Assembly (NCBI GenBank): GCA_018268415.1
Contig: JAFDWO010000100.1
Location: 1-64,000 of the forward strand
Direction: 5' to 3'
Source of the DNA: Actinomycetota bacterium
GTDB taxonomy: Bacteria > Actinomycetota > Thermoleophilia > Solirubrobacterales > 70-9
DNA: 64,000 bases
Shown here: in pieces, positions 1-8,617 of the stretch
Layout: the number at the start of each line of letters is the position of its first letter
How positions within the stretch are numbered: the stretch's first letter is position 1
The notes under the pieces: model-generated
What the model was told of the DNA's origin: nothing
Database searches by the model: none
The model's input: only the letters and a program-made list of their open reading frames with translations
Made by a program: the position numbers and the translations under genes

Positions 1-395
1 CGCGGGACCCGAGATCCGCCACGCCTACCCCACCCTCGGGCATACCCGTCACGGAAGTCCGACCTCGTGACGTCCCCGTGTCGTCTTCCCCACGACCCCC
101 TCACGTCCCCGTGCCCGCCTTTCCCACGACCCCCTCCCGTCCCGGGCGCCTCATGGCGCTCACAGCCTGCCAGGAGCGCCATGAGGCGCCCGGGACGCAG
201 CTCGGACGGGCGGGGAGGCCGCGGGTCGGGACGCAACTCGGACGGCCGCGCGGGGCCCGGACCCGCCGCCACGCGCCCCGGAATGCGGGGCGGCGTCCTC
301 AGTCGGCCAAATGGCTCTGCCATTCGGCCTCCTTGCGTCCTACCCCCGCTCGGTCCGGCACTCGCCGGTCGCACGCGCGGGTTTTGAGACAGCTT
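1..395. other. Repeat-rich intergenic stretch at left window edge
   Basis: No convincing gene is visible here. The overlapping open frames are Arg/Pro-rich with no domain character. The stretch holds the 58-nt hairpin at 139-196 and flanking sequence (runs such as CTCACGTCCC and CTCGGACGG) that recurs near 33.7 kb and 42.1 kb, so it is one copy of a longer dispersed intergenic repeat. Confidence 0.6.
139..196. repeat. 58-nt hairpin repeat, family D copy 1
   Basis: Perfect inverted repeat: 23-bp arms at 139-161 and 174-196 around a 12-nt loop (acagcctgccag). The copy at 42122-42179 is the exact reverse complement of the full 58 nt including the loop, and a degenerate copy lies at 33708-33765. 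All three are intergenic. Confidence 0.9.
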
Positions 396-932
396 CTAAG
401 GCCGATCCATGCGATAGACGACGAGCCGCTCGCCACTACGCCCCGTCGTCTCGAAGTCGAACTCCATCCCGAGCGCCCGGGCGACGCCGATCGAGGCGGC
501 GTTGGGCGGCTGTATGCGGGCGATGATGCTTGGCATCTCGAGCGCGTCGAAGGCCTCGTCGCGAAGCGCCGCGGCGCCCTCGGAGCCGAGCCCACGCCCC
601 CAGGAGTCGGGCTCCAGCCACCAGCCGATCTCCCGCTCTTCGGGGTCGAGCCCGGCCGTCCCCTCCCCCGCGTAGTTCAGCGAGACGAGGCCGATCCCGC
701 GGCCGGTGGCACGGTCGATCGCGGCGCGCCAGCCGAAGCCGTGGTCTTCCCAGTGCCGCCGCTCGGCGCGGGCGACGTCCTCGGCCAGCAGCGGCGGCCA
801 CGGGTCACCGGTACCGATGAAGCGCATCACCGCGGGCATCGCGGCGAGCCGCACGAGCAGGTCCGTGTGGCGCTCGTCCCAACGCTCGAGGCGCAGGCGG
901 TCGGTCTCGATCACGGCGGCGGCGTCGATCAC
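396..932 (-). CDS. GNAT family N-acetyltransferase (RimJ/RimL-like)
   Basis: Acetyl-CoA dependent acyltransferase of the GNAT superfamily; the substrate is not predictable. The protein opens with the RimJ/RimL-type IETDRLRLERW strand, has W-rich strands in the middle (IGWWLEPDSWGRGLGSEG, an acetyl-CoA loop of the Q/R-x-x-G-x-G/A type) and a late NAASIGVARALGMEF helix-strand as in alanine-acetyltransferase-like members. About 178 residues from the GTG at 932, which I chose because the extra 45 residues available up to an alternative start at 1067 are low-complexity Arg/Pro/Ala with no family match. Monocistronic, and oriented away from the island side. Family is clear, start uncertain. Confidence 0.8.
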   Translation of the reverse strand: MIDAAAVIETDRLRLERWDERHTDLLVRLAAMPAVMRFIGTGDPWPPLLAEDVARAERRHWEDHGFGWRAAIDRATGRGIGLVSLNYAGEGTAGLDPEEREIGWWLEPDSWGRGLGSEGAAALRDEAFDALEMPSIIARIQPPNAASIGVARALGMEFDFETTGRSGERLVVYRMDRP

Positions 933-1113
933 TGCGACCAAGTATGGCGTCCGCGGTGTGGTGCCACGGAGAGATTCCGCGGCGGCCGACGAGGGCGGCG
1001 GCCGGCGGCCCGGAGCCCGGCCGGCGCCTCGGGCGTGGGTCTGGGACGGCGACCGGCGGCCCGGCAAGTGGGCGCGGGGAAAGCTGTCGCCTCCGGCAGC
1101 CGCTGGGCCGCCC

Positions 1114-2028
1114 CTAGGACCCCGTCGGCAACCAACGCCAAAAGCGCTTCGACTGCTCGTGCGGACGACCGGCGGTGCGGCGGATCGCGGTCAGGGGGCG
1201 CTCAATTATGAGTCCTTTCAGCGGCAACGCGACGAGGCGGCCGGCGGCGAGGTCGGGCTCCAGGGCCAGCTCGGAGATCAGGGCGAAGCCGCCGGCGGCG
1301 AGGGAACGCTTCACTCCTTCGAGGCTCGCCAGGGAGAGGTCGGGTTGCAGCTCGACCCCAACCTCGGCGAGCGCCGCGGCGGCTACCGCGCGCATGCCGG
1401 AGCCGGACTCGCGAGAGATCCAGCGGCCGCGCATCAGCTCCTTCGGGTTGACGAAGCGCCGGCGCTCCCAGCGATGACCGGCAGCGACGACGAGAACGAT
1501 TCGATCGCGGGCCACGACCTTGGTGTCGAGGCCGTCGAGCGGTTCGAGGCCCTCGACGAAGCCGACGTCGGCGCGATCCTCCCGCACCGCCGCGATCGCC
1601 CCCATCGAGTTGACGACGTCGACCTGCGGGTGGACGCCCGGCAACTCCGCGCGGAACGCCGTAAGCCAGGTCGGCAGGAGCACCTCGCCGATCGTGTGGC
1701 TGGCGGCGATCCGCAACGGCCGCGCGGCGCGGGCGCCGGCGACGGCCTGCTCCGCCTGCCCCAATGCGTCGAGGCCGCGGCGTGCTTCCGGATAGAGCGC
1801 CATGCCCTCCTCGGTCGGCCTCACACCGTGACGGCCGCGTGCCAGGAGGGTCACACCGAGGCGCCGCTCCAGCGCCTGGATGCGCTTCGTCGTCGCCGAC
1901 TGCGTGAGGTCGAGAGCTTCGGAAGCTCCCTGCACGCTGCCCGCCTCGATCGCCGCGGCGAAGGCCGCCAGGTCACGCGAGGAGAGCGGGTCGGGCACGC
2001 CGGACATTCCAGCATGGAATGTCCCCAT
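1114..2028 (-). CDS. LysR family transcriptional regulator
   Basis: DNA-binding regulator with an N-terminal winged helix-turn-helix (LSSRDLAAFAAAIEAGSVQGASEAL...QSATTKRIQALERRLGVTLLAR, about residues 12-60) followed by a periplasmic-binding-like effector domain (IGEVLLPTWL..., VGFVEGLEPLDGL). About 304 residues from ATG 2028, typical for LysR. A second ATG at 2007 is possible. Both lie at or inside a 23-bp inverted repeat (2002-2024) that could be an autoregulatory site. The frame opens further upstream to 2097, but that part reads through a hairpin repeat and is unlikely to be translated. No divergent target gene is adjacent, so the regulon is unknown. Confidence 0.85.
   Translation of the reverse strand: MGTFHAGMSGVPDPLSSRDLAAFAAAIEAGSVQGASEALDLTQSATTKRIQALERRLGVTLLARGRHGVRPTEEGMALYPEARRGLDALGQAEQAVAGARAARPLRIAASHTIGEVLLPTWLTAFRAELPGVHPQVDVVNSMGAIAAVREDRADVGFVEGLEPLDGLDTKVVARDRIVLVVAAGHRWERRRFVNPKELMRGRWISRESGSGMRAVAAAALAEVGVELQPDLSLASLEGVKRSLAAGGFALISELALEPDLAAGRLVALPLKGLIIERPLTAIRRTAGRPHEQSKRFWRWLPTGS
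2002..2024. promoter_or_regulatory. Inverted repeat at the LysR gene start
   Basis: GGACATTCCA and its exact complement TGGAATGTCC flank a 3-nt centre. It covers the two candidate start codons of the LysR gene. A 10-bp perfect dyad here suggests an operator or a start-masking hairpin; binding is inferred only. Confidence 0.45.
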
Positions 2029-2035
2029 CCGCGAG

Positions 2036-2082
2036 CCGCGGTCGACCCTTGGTCCGTCCGCCGGACCAGAGGACGACCGCGG
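2036..2082. repeat. Imperfect hairpin, family C copy 1
   Basis: Arms beginning CCGCGGTCGACC and ending GACGACCGCGG with an inner GGTCCG/CGGACC stem. It lies between the stop of the IPT-PASTA gene and the LysR gene, where it could act as a terminator for the former. Related in sequence and layout to the hairpin at 59394-59440. Confidence 0.6.
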
Positions 2083-2118
2083 TGCAGAGGCGGCCAAAGG
2101 ACGACCGCGGGCGGCGGG

Positions 2119-3159
2119 CTACTTCGCCAGCTTGATCGCGACCTTGGCGCCCGGGGCGAGCACGCGGCCCGCCTTCGGGTTCTGGCGGATCGTCTTGCCC
2201 TTCTTCTTCGCCGGGCCCTTCACCTTGCTGACCTTGCCCACGGTGCAACCGGCGTTGCGGAGTGCCGCTTTCGCCGGGCCGAGCTTCTTGCCGGCCAGGT
2301 TCGGCACCGTGCAGCCGCGGTAGAGGAACTGATCGGCGCGACCGGTCGGGCTTTCGCCCGCCAGCGTCGTCGCGACGATGTCGACGGTTCCCACCTTCGC
2401 CTGCGCAGGCGCCACCGCGGTGATCTTTTCTTCGTTCACCACGGTGAAGCTCGCCGCCGGCACCTCACCGAACATCACCGCACTGGCACCGTTCAGGTTG
2501 GTACCGGTGATGGTCACTTTTTCACCACCGAGGACCGACCCTTCGGCCCCACTCACCCCGCTGATCGCCGGGGCGGGCTGGACTTCGGCAGCGAGCTCGA
2601 TCTCCTGCCCGGCCTTGGTCTGGGACGGGGCCAACGTCGCACCTTCGAACGGCGGCGCCGAGAAGACGCCGTAACCCGCGCCGGACGCATCGGCGACGCC
2701 GATTTCGTCGGTCGCATTGCTGGAGTCGACGGCGATCAGGTCACCGCTGCGGATCGGCAGCTGGGTCTGGAACGTTTCGATCCCGATGCCGTTCGGCTTC
2801 ACCGGCTGGCTGGTGGCGGTCGCGGTGAAGGCGCCCGAGCCGTTCGGGTGAAGCACCCGCAACGTGAACGGCCCGCCCACGGCACCCTGCACCTTCCAGC
2901 GGAGGATCGCCCCGTTGACCGGCGAGGCGAGGTTTGCCCCGGTCTCCGGCAGTGACGTGTTGAACTGGGTACGCACACCTTCGAACGGCGTCGATTTGAA
3001 GGTCGGCGGCAACACACTGCCGACCGTTACCGTGGTCGCCCCCGCGCTCACGGCGGCGACGAGCGCCCAGGCGGTGGCCAATGCCATCGCCAGGATCCCG
3101 ATCCGGCGAGCGCGCCGGTCCCTGCGATTACTGACACCTCTGCGTCCGGTTGCAGACAT
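2119..3159 (-). CDS. Exported protein with IPT/TIG and PASTA domains
   Basis: 346-residue secreted or surface-anchored protein. A basic N-terminus (RRDRRARR) precedes a hydrophobic signal or anchor at about residues 20-42. A beta-rich region follows (45-190), then an IPT/TIG immunoglobulin-like domain (about 196-280, VSGAEGSVLGGEKVTITGTNL) and a C-terminal PASTA-like domain (282-346, CTVPNLAGKKLGPAKAALRNAGCTVGKV). Such IPT-PASTA proteins are common in Solirubrobacterales-type genomes and have no assigned activity; PASTA units elsewhere bind peptidoglycan fragments. ATG at 3159 is preceded by a good AGGGAGGG ribosome site. The stop is followed by the hairpin at 2036-2082. Confidence 0.85.
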   Translation of the reverse strand: MSATGRRGVSNRRDRRARRIGILAMALATAWALVAAVSAGATTVTVGSVLPPTFKSTPFEGVRTQFNTSLPETGANLASPVNGAILRWKVQGAVGGPFTLRVLHPNGSGAFTATATSQPVKPNGIGIETFQTQLPIRSGDLIAVDSSNATDEIGVADASGAGYGVFSAPPFEGATLAPSQTKAGQEIELAAEVQPAPAISGVSGAEGSVLGGEKVTITGTNLNGASAVMFGEVPAASFTVVNEEKITAVAPAQAKVGTVDIVATTLAGESPTGRADQFLYRGCTVPNLAGKKLGPAKAALRNAGCTVGKVSKVKGPAKKKGKTIRQNPKAGRVLAPGAKVAIKLAK

Positions 3160-3259
3160 GCTTCTTCCCTCCCTGTATGGGTCGGTTATTACGCGCCGCC
3201 AACCTTGCGGCGCCGTTAGATGCCGAAAGAACCCGGGAGAAAAGAGAAAGGTGCGGTGA

Positions 3260-3769
3260 CTACTCGGGGTTCGCCTCGAGCTGGCGCCGACGGGCCTCTT
3301 CGATGGTCCGTTCGGCGTCGCTCAGCGGGTGCCAGCCGTCGGTCTCGACCGGCTTGTCTTCAAGGTTCTTGTAGACGTTGAAGAAATGCTCGACTTCCTG
3401 CTGGAGCTGCTCGGGCACGTCGTCGAGGCTCTCGATGTGGGACCAGCGCGGATCGCGGACGGGCACGCAGATCACCTTGTCGTCGGCGCCTTTCTCGTCA
3501 CGCATCTTGAACAGCGCGACCGGCTTCACCGGCGTGACGCAGCCGGGGAAGGTCGGCTCCGAGCCGACCACGAGGCAGTCGAGCGGATCGCCGTCCTCGC
3601 CGAGATGACCGGGCAGGAAGCCGTAGTCGGTCGGGTAGACGGTCGAGCCGGACAGAAAGCGGTCGAAGACCACCCGGTCCAGCCCCTCGTCGTACTCGTA
3701 CTTGTTGCGGCTCCCCTTCGGGATCTCGATGAAGGCGAGTAGCTGGTTCTGCTGTACGGGCTCGTTCAA
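3260..3769 (-). CDS. ppa: Inorganic pyrophosphatase (family I)
   Basis: Cytoplasmic soluble enzyme that hydrolyses pyrophosphate to phosphate with Mg2+, pulling biosynthetic reactions forward. 169 residues, the normal bacterial family I length. The family signature DGDPLD is at residues 59-64, with the preceding YPTDYGFLPG segment and the N-terminal IEIPKGSRNKYEYD metal/substrate loop all present. The start is TTG at 3769; no better ATG lies upstream in frame with homology. Divergent from the VOC gene; its stop lies 100 nt before the IPT-PASTA gene start, so the two may or may not be co-transcribed. Confidence 0.96.
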   Translation of the reverse strand: MNEPVQQNQLLAFIEIPKGSRNKYEYDEGLDRVVFDRFLSGSTVYPTDYGFLPGHLGEDGDPLDCLVVGSEPTFPGCVTPVKPVALFKMRDEKGADDKVICVPVRDPRWSHIESLDDVPEQLQQEVEHFFNVYKNLEDKPVETDGWHPLSDAERTIEEARRRQLEANPE

Positions 3770-3888
3770 GTAGGGACTTCCGGGGAAGTTGGCGCTGCGG
3801 GGCGGCGAAGAATATGCACTCGGGCCGGTCAGGCACGTTCTGCCTCCCCTCGACCTGCCGGACGCCGCGCGACAAGTAGCTTTGCGGC

Positions 3889-4266
3889 GTGCCCAGGGTT
3901 TCGCTCGACCACGTCCAGATCGCCGCCCCGCCGGACTGCGAGGCGGCGGCGCGCCGCTTCTTCGGCGAGCTCGTGGGCCTGTCCGAGATCGAGAAGCCCG
4001 AACCGTTGCAGGCCCGCGGCGGGGCCTGGTTCGCGCTCGAGGACCGCGGGCTCCATGTCGGCGTCGAGGCCGACAATTTCAGTCCCGCGCGCAAGGCCCA
4101 CGTGGCGCTGCGCCTGGAGCCGGCGGAGCTCGATCGCCTCGCGCGGCGGCTGGAGGCGGCGGGCGTTCCGGTCGAGTGGGACGACACGCTGCCGGGCGAA
4201 CGCCGCTTCTACTCCGAAGATCCCTGGGGCAATCGCATCGAGTTCCTCGCGCGCCCCGCCTCGTAG
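3889..4266 (+). CDS. VOC superfamily (glyoxalase/bleomycin-resistance fold) protein
   Basis: 125-residue single vicinal-oxygen-chelate domain: an N-terminal beta-alpha unit (SLDHVQIAAPPDCEAAARRFFGELVGL), a central ALRLEP strand, and a C-terminal SEDPWGNRIEFLAR metal-ligand strand with the usual D-P-x-G-N-x-x-E pattern. H8 and E near residue 121 are plausible metal ligands. The GTG start at 3889 gives a clean domain start. Substrate unknown. Followed after 9 nt by a lipoprotein gene on the same strand, so probably a two-gene transcript. Confidence 0.85.
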   Translation: MPRVSLDHVQIAAPPDCEAAARRFFGELVGLSEIEKPEPLQARGGAWFALEDRGLHVGVEADNFSPARKAHVALRLEPAELDRLARRLEAAGVPVEWDDTLPGERRFYSEDPWGNRIEFLARPAS

Positions 4267-4275
4267 TCTCCCTCC

Positions 4276-4626
4276 GTGCGCCTTCTCCCCCTCTCCGCGA
4301 TCGCCGTCCTCGCGCTCCTCCTCGCCGGCTGCGGCGGCGGCGAAGAAACCCACGAATCGCTCGCCGGCACCCCGGCAGCGATCAACATCGTCAAGGACGT
4401 CGAAGCCATGGCCCGCGCCTGCCAGAAGCGCGACAAGACCGCCCGTCAGGCGGCGGTCAAGGCCTACACGGACCTGGCCCGCATCGCCTCGATCCACCCC
4501 AACGCGACCTTCGGTCCCGAAGGCACCGAACTCACCATGCGCCGGCTCCTTCGCCGCACGGTCGAAAAGACCGGCCATTGCATCGGCATCAGCGTCGACA
4601 GGAACGGCCGCTACCACGTCGATTGA
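4276..4626 (+). CDS. Small lipoprotein of unknown function
   Basis: 116 residues (GTG start at 4276). The N-terminus is a lipoprotein signal with lipobox LLAGC, then Gly-Gly-Gly and an acidic stretch, so the mature protein should be anchored to the outer face of the membrane. The rest is a small helical domain with conserved-looking Cys near residues 54 and 100. No recognised family. It sits 9 nt downstream of the VOC gene and is followed by a convergent gap carrying two hairpins. Confidence 0.75.
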   Translation: MRLLPLSAIAVLALLLAGCGGGEETHESLAGTPAAINIVKDVEAMARACQKRDKTARQAAVKAYTDLARIASIHPNATFGPEGTELTMRRLLRRTVEKTGHCIGISVDRNGRYHVD

Positions 4627-4643
4627 CGGCACCCGCCCCCGCC

Positions 4644-4666
4644 CTTGGCCCGTCCGGCGGGCCAAG
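4644..4666. repeat. Short hairpin downstream of lipoprotein gene
   Basis: CTTGGCCCG and CGGGCCAAG arms with a 5-nt loop. It resembles the inner stem of the family C hairpins. It lies just after the plus-strand stop codon and may help terminate transcription. Confidence 0.45.
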
Positions 4667-4765
4667 TACAACCGCGAGGCCGAGCCGGTGACGGACGGAC
4701 GGACGGGCTGACGCCTCGGCGGCCGCCCAGAGGTCCTGGCAGGCCGTGCCCTCCCGGATCCTCGC

Positions 4766-4805
4766 TCGCTGAGTTGAGGGCGCCAGGACGCCCTCAACTC
4801 AGCGA
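4766..4805. terminator. Perfect hairpin between convergent genes, family B copy 1
   Basis: 17-bp perfect arms (TCGCTGAGTTGAGGGCG) around a 6-nt loop, 140 nt after the plus-strand lipoprotein stop and 27 nt after the minus-strand collagen-like stop. Position suggests a bidirectional terminator, though there is no U tract. It shares the TCGCTGAGTT core with the hairpin at 32781-32826. Confidence 0.6.
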
Positions 4806-4831
4806 CGGACAACGCCTGCCTATCCGACCGG

Positions 4832-5488
4832 TCAGCTGACCGGGATCGCCGCCAGCTTGGTCTCGAAGACCGAGCCGTTGCCTTCGTCGTAGGAGCAGAA
4901 GAGGCGGAGCGGGCCGGCGGGGTTCGCAACGGCCACGGCCTGGAGGGAGATCGGCGCGCGGCTGTTCGCCGCGCTCGCGGTCCACTGCACGAAGTCGACG
5001 TCGGTCCCGCCCGCCTGGAGACGACATTCCACTTTGGTCGTGGCCTGGACGGCGAAGATGTTCGCCTTCGCGTTGACCACAAAGGTGCCCGCGGCGGGGA
5101 CCGGAACGGAGAGGACGAGCTTCTCTTCGCCGTTGCCGACGTTCTCGCTGACGTCTGCACCGGAGAGCGGCGCAACGATGCCCGCCGGGCCCTGCGGTCC
5201 GGCGTCGCCCTTGTCGCCCTTGGGACCCGCCTCGCCCTTCGCCCCGGTCTCGCCCTTGGGGCCTGGGTTCCCCCGCAGTTGACTCACCGTGGCGTCGTTC
5301 AGCGCGTTGAGGGTCAGGGACTTCTTCTTGATCTGCTTGCCGGTGATCGTGCCGGGCTTGATCTGCTTGCCGTTGATCAGTCCTTTCGCCGCGGTCGCGG
5401 TCCCCGCAAGCGCCGCAAAGATCGCGATCGCGGCCAGCACGGTGGCGGGGCGCGGCAGACGGCGCCGGGGCGCCTCGCTCTCACTCAT
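4832..5488 (-). CDS. Exported collagen-like protein
   Basis: 218 residues. An N-terminal transmembrane or signal segment (15-34) is followed by a GLINGKQIKPGTITGKQIKKKSLTLNAL block that I associate with Solirubrobacterales exported proteins. Next come ten Gly-X-Y triplets (about 73-102, with PKG and DKG units) and a C-terminal beta-rich globular domain (105-218) with C1q-like pattern. Probably trimeric and surface exposed. ATG at 5488 has a strong AGGAGG ribosome site. The gene ends in the convergent gap with the family B hairpin. Function unknown; the collagen triplets are directly visible. Confidence 0.85.
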   Translation of the reverse strand: MSESEAPRRRLPRPATVLAAIAIFAALAGTATAAKGLINGKQIKPGTITGKQIKKKSLTLNALNDATVSQLRGNPGPKGETGAKGEAGPKGDKGDAGPQGPAGIVAPLSGADVSENVGNGEEKLVLSVPVPAAGTFVVNAKANIFAVQATTKVECRLQAGGTDVDFVQWTASAANSRAPISLQAVAVANPAGPLRLFCSYDEGNGSVFETKLAAIPVS

Positions 5489-5619
5489 CGAATCGTTCCT
5501 CCTGTCGGGGTTGCCGCCGAGGCGGTTCGCGGCGCGATGCTGGCGACCCCGCCACCCCCTCTCATGAGTGATTGCCCCCTCAATTTCGGCCGCCGACCCC
5601 CAGGCCGGCCGCCGCGGGC

Positions 5620-8463
5620 CTACGCGGGATCCGCCGCGAGCGCCACCGGGAGCTCCTCGCGGGAGTGGATGTCCAGCTTCGAGTAGGCGCGGCCGAGGTG
5701 GTTCTCGACCGTCTTCACGGTGATGAAGAGGGCCTGCGCGATCTCACGATTGCGCATCCCCCGCGCCGCCAGCTCGGCCACCCGGCGCTCGCTCGCGGTC
5801 AGCGCCTCGAGCCCCGAGAACATCAGCCGTCGCGGTCGGGCCCCGGCCGTCACCAACTCCTGGTGGGCCCGTTCGACCAGCGCCGTCGCGCCACAGCGAC
5901 GGCCGGCCTCAAGGCCGGCCCGCAAGCTCGCCCGCGCCTCGCGCCGCCGTCCAGAGCGGCGCAGCGCCGCCCCCAGCTCAACCTCCGCCCGGGCCCGCTC
6001 GAGCCGGGCGGGAGAGTCCCCGAGGGTCTCGACGGACTGCCGAAGCAAGGCGAGGCCCTCGTCCCCGCCGAGCACCATCCCCTGTGCTGCCAGAGCCCGG
6101 CCGGTCGCCGACGCGGTTCCCCAGGCGCGAGCGCGGGCGAGGTGCTCGACGACCAGTTCCCGCGCGCGTCCCGCCTCGCCGAGCCGGGCGCAGACCAGCC
6201 CCGCGTCCGCGCGCCAGGCGACGGCCGGATTGCGGGCACCCACCAGCTCGCAACGAGCGCCGTACTCGAGGAGATCGGCGAGCGCCTCCCGGTCGCGCCC
6301 CTGCGCCGCCCGGAGCCTGCCGCGGGACCACAACAGCACGTCCATGTGGACGATCGACGGCAGCTCGGCGCCGCATCCCGCCTCGGCGATCACCGCCTCC
6401 GCCTCCTCGAGCTCCCCCCGCTCGACCAGCGTCAGCGCCAGATAGGCGGAGATGAACGGGCGCGCGAACGGCGGACAGCCGGCGACCGCCAGCGCCTGCC
6501 GGCAATCGGCCTCGGCAGCCGCGAGATCGCCGGCCAGGTAGTTGAGCCACCCGCGGCAGCCGGAGGCGGAGGCGAACCCCCAGCTCGACCCGCGCCTTGC
6601 CGCGCGCTCCAGGCCGGCATCGAGCTGCTCTCGCACCTCGTCCAACAGATCGGCGAAGCACATCACGTAGAGGGCCTGGGATACCGCACTCGACTCGGCG
6701 CCCTCGTCGGCGATCATCCTGCCATCGGCCAGCGCGCGCCGACAGAGGTCGACCGTGCGCGGGCGATCGCGGCCCGCCTGGCCGGTGAGATATGCGGCGT
6801 TGCAGAGCAGCAGGCGCTCGGCCGGCGTGTCGCCGCGGAGCTCGGTTCGCGTCGCGATCCTCGCCGCCGCGCGCTCGAAGCTCTCCGCCTCGGTGAGCCC
6901 GAGGCAGGTCAGCTCGACTTCGAGTCGCAGGCGACTCTCCCCCGCCAGCTCGGGAAGATCGGCCAACGCCTCCTCGAGGACGGCGACGGCAGCGGCGACG
7001 TCGAAGTGGGTCATCGTCGTCCGACCGAGGGTCAGCCACGCCTCGGCCCGGCACTCGTCGTCGTCGATCGCCGCGATTGCCGCCCGCAGGTGGGCCACGG
7101 CCTCCTTCGGCTCGTCGCCGACGATGTACTCGACCGCGCCCAGCTCGTACAGCAGCTCACCGTGGCCGCCGCTCGGCGCGACCTCCTCCGTCGCGCGGCG
7201 CAGGTACAGGAGGGCGGAATCGGGAGCGCCGCGGCCGACGGCCTCCGCGGCGGCCTCGCGCATCACCGCGACGAAGCGGTGCTCCCCCGCGGGCGCGCTG
7301 TGGAGCAGGTGGGACGCGATCCGCTCCGGAGCTGCGCCGCCCTCCAGGAGGAGGCGTGCCGCGCGCGCATGGGCGGCCGCGCGCTCCCCCGGCCCGAGCT
7401 CGGCATAGACGGCGCTGCGCACGATCGGGTGGACGAAGTTGAGCGGCAGCTCGGCGGTGAAGATCTCGGCGTCGGCGAGCGCGTCGACAGCCGGAGCCGC
7501 GGCGGCCAGATCGACCTCGGCGAACGTGGCCGCCTGGTGGAGCTCGACATCGTTGCCGAGCACCGCGACGGCGGCGGCGATCGCCCCCGCGGCGGTGGGC
7601 ATCGCGCCCAGCCGCAGGACCAGGGAACGCGACACCGTGCTCGGGCCGAGGCCACGAACCCGCCCGGCGTCCGGCGGCGCTTCGGAGCCCTCATCCCGGA
7701 TGGCCTCGGCAAGCTCACGCAATAGGAACGGGTTGCCGCCGGTCGCCTCGTGGCAAGCGGTCGCGAGCTCGTCGTCGACCCGGCGACCAAGCCGCCCGGC
7801 GACCACCCTGGACGTTGCCTCGATGCTGAGCGTCGCCGGCTGGAGGAGCTCGCTGCCCGCGGTCGCCACCAGCTGCTCGAGCAGGGCCCGCTCGGCCTCC
7901 GGCTCACGCGGCCGCGCCGCCGTGACCAACGCGATCGGCAGCTCCTCGACCCGCGCCGCCAGGAACGCGAGGAAGCGGAGCGAGGCGCGGTCGGCCCAGT
8001 GCGCATCGTCGACCACCAGCACCAGAGGGCCGCGCGCGCCGAGGTTCGCGGTCAGCCGGTAGAGACCGTCGAGGACCGCGGCGCCCGCCTCGGCCGGCGG
8101 CGAGACCGGCCCTTCGAAACCGATCGCGAGGGCCGCCGGCGCCGCCCTGCCGGCGAGCAGCCCCTCCCGCTCGGGCTCGGGCTCAGCGAGGAGGCGACGC
8201 TCGAAGAGCCGCCGCACGATCCCGTAGGCGAAATCACGTTCCAGCTCGCCGCCGGAAGCGCTCAACACCGCCAGATCGCGCGCACCGGCCAGCTCCCGCG
8301 CGGCCGCGAGCAGGCCGGTCTTGCCAATGCCCGCCGGCCCCTCGACGTGGACCAGCGAGCCGCTCCCGGCGATCGCTCGCTCGAACGCCAGGGACAGCCG
8401 TGCGAGCTCATGCTCGCGCTCGAAAAGCTCGCTCTGACGAGCGGCCACCACCGGACCAGACAC
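5620..8463 (-). CDS. Large ATP-binding LuxR (LAL/MalT-like) regulator
   Basis: 947-residue transcription factor. The N-terminal AAA/NACHT-like ATPase has Walker A GPAGIGKT (residues 42-49) and a Walker B-like LVVDDAHWADR. A long alpha-helical TPR-like middle (about 400-870) would sense a ligand, and a C-terminal LuxR-type HTH is present (LTASERRVAELAARGMRNREIAQALFITVKTVENHLGRAYSKL, about 885-935). Domain order and length are those of the LAL family, in which ATP and inducer binding drive oligomerisation on DNA. GTG start at 8463. The neighbouring collagen-like gene lies 131 nt downstream on the same strand and might be a target. Confidence 0.92.
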   Translation of the reverse strand: MSGPVVAARQSELFEREHELARLSLAFERAIAGSGSLVHVEGPAGIGKTGLLAAARELAGARDLAVLSASGGELERDFAYGIVRRLFERRLLAEPEPEREGLLAGRAAPAALAIGFEGPVSPPAEAGAAVLDGLYRLTANLGARGPLVLVVDDAHWADRASLRFLAFLAARVEELPIALVTAARPREPEAERALLEQLVATAGSELLQPATLSIEATSRVVAGRLGRRVDDELATACHEATGGNPFLLRELAEAIRDEGSEAPPDAGRVRGLGPSTVSRSLVLRLGAMPTAAGAIAAAVAVLGNDVELHQAATFAEVDLAAAAPAVDALADAEIFTAELPLNFVHPIVRSAVYAELGPGERAAAHARAARLLLEGGAAPERIASHLLHSAPAGEHRFVAVMREAAAEAVGRGAPDSALLYLRRATEEVAPSGGHGELLYELGAVEYIVGDEPKEAVAHLRAAIAAIDDDECRAEAWLTLGRTTMTHFDVAAAVAVLEEALADLPELAGESRLRLEVELTCLGLTEAESFERAAARIATRTELRGDTPAERLLLCNAAYLTGQAGRDRPRTVDLCRRALADGRMIADEGAESSAVSQALYVMCFADLLDEVREQLDAGLERAARRGSSWGFASASGCRGWLNYLAGDLAAAEADCRQALAVAGCPPFARPFISAYLALTLVERGELEEAEAVIAEAGCGAELPSIVHMDVLLWSRGRLRAAQGRDREALADLLEYGARCELVGARNPAVAWRADAGLVCARLGEAGRARELVVEHLARARAWGTASATGRALAAQGMVLGGDEGLALLRQSVETLGDSPARLERARAEVELGAALRRSGRRREARASLRAGLEAGRRCGATALVERAHQELVTAGARPRRLMFSGLEALTASERRVAELAARGMRNREIAQALFITVKTVENHLGRAYSKLDIHSREELPVALAADPA

Positions 8464-8617
8464 CCTTCGGAGGGTACTCGGCGGGCTGCTCCCGGACAGC
8501 CCGCCGGACCACTGTTGTGGATCAGCCCGTGACCCCGTGCACGGCCGGGTAATACCCGCTCGCGTGCCCTGTCACCCACATGTTCGGATCACAGCTCAAC
8601 TGATCGGACTCCGACTT

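Noticed and set aside
706-2955. 749-codon plus-strand open frame
   Set aside because: Antisense to the LysR and IPT-PASTA genes; Arg/Gly/Asp-rich with no domain. High GC content makes such shadows common.
5572-7725. 717-codon plus-strand open frame
   Set aside because: Lies opposite the LAL regulator, whose domains are unmistakable; no protein character of its own.
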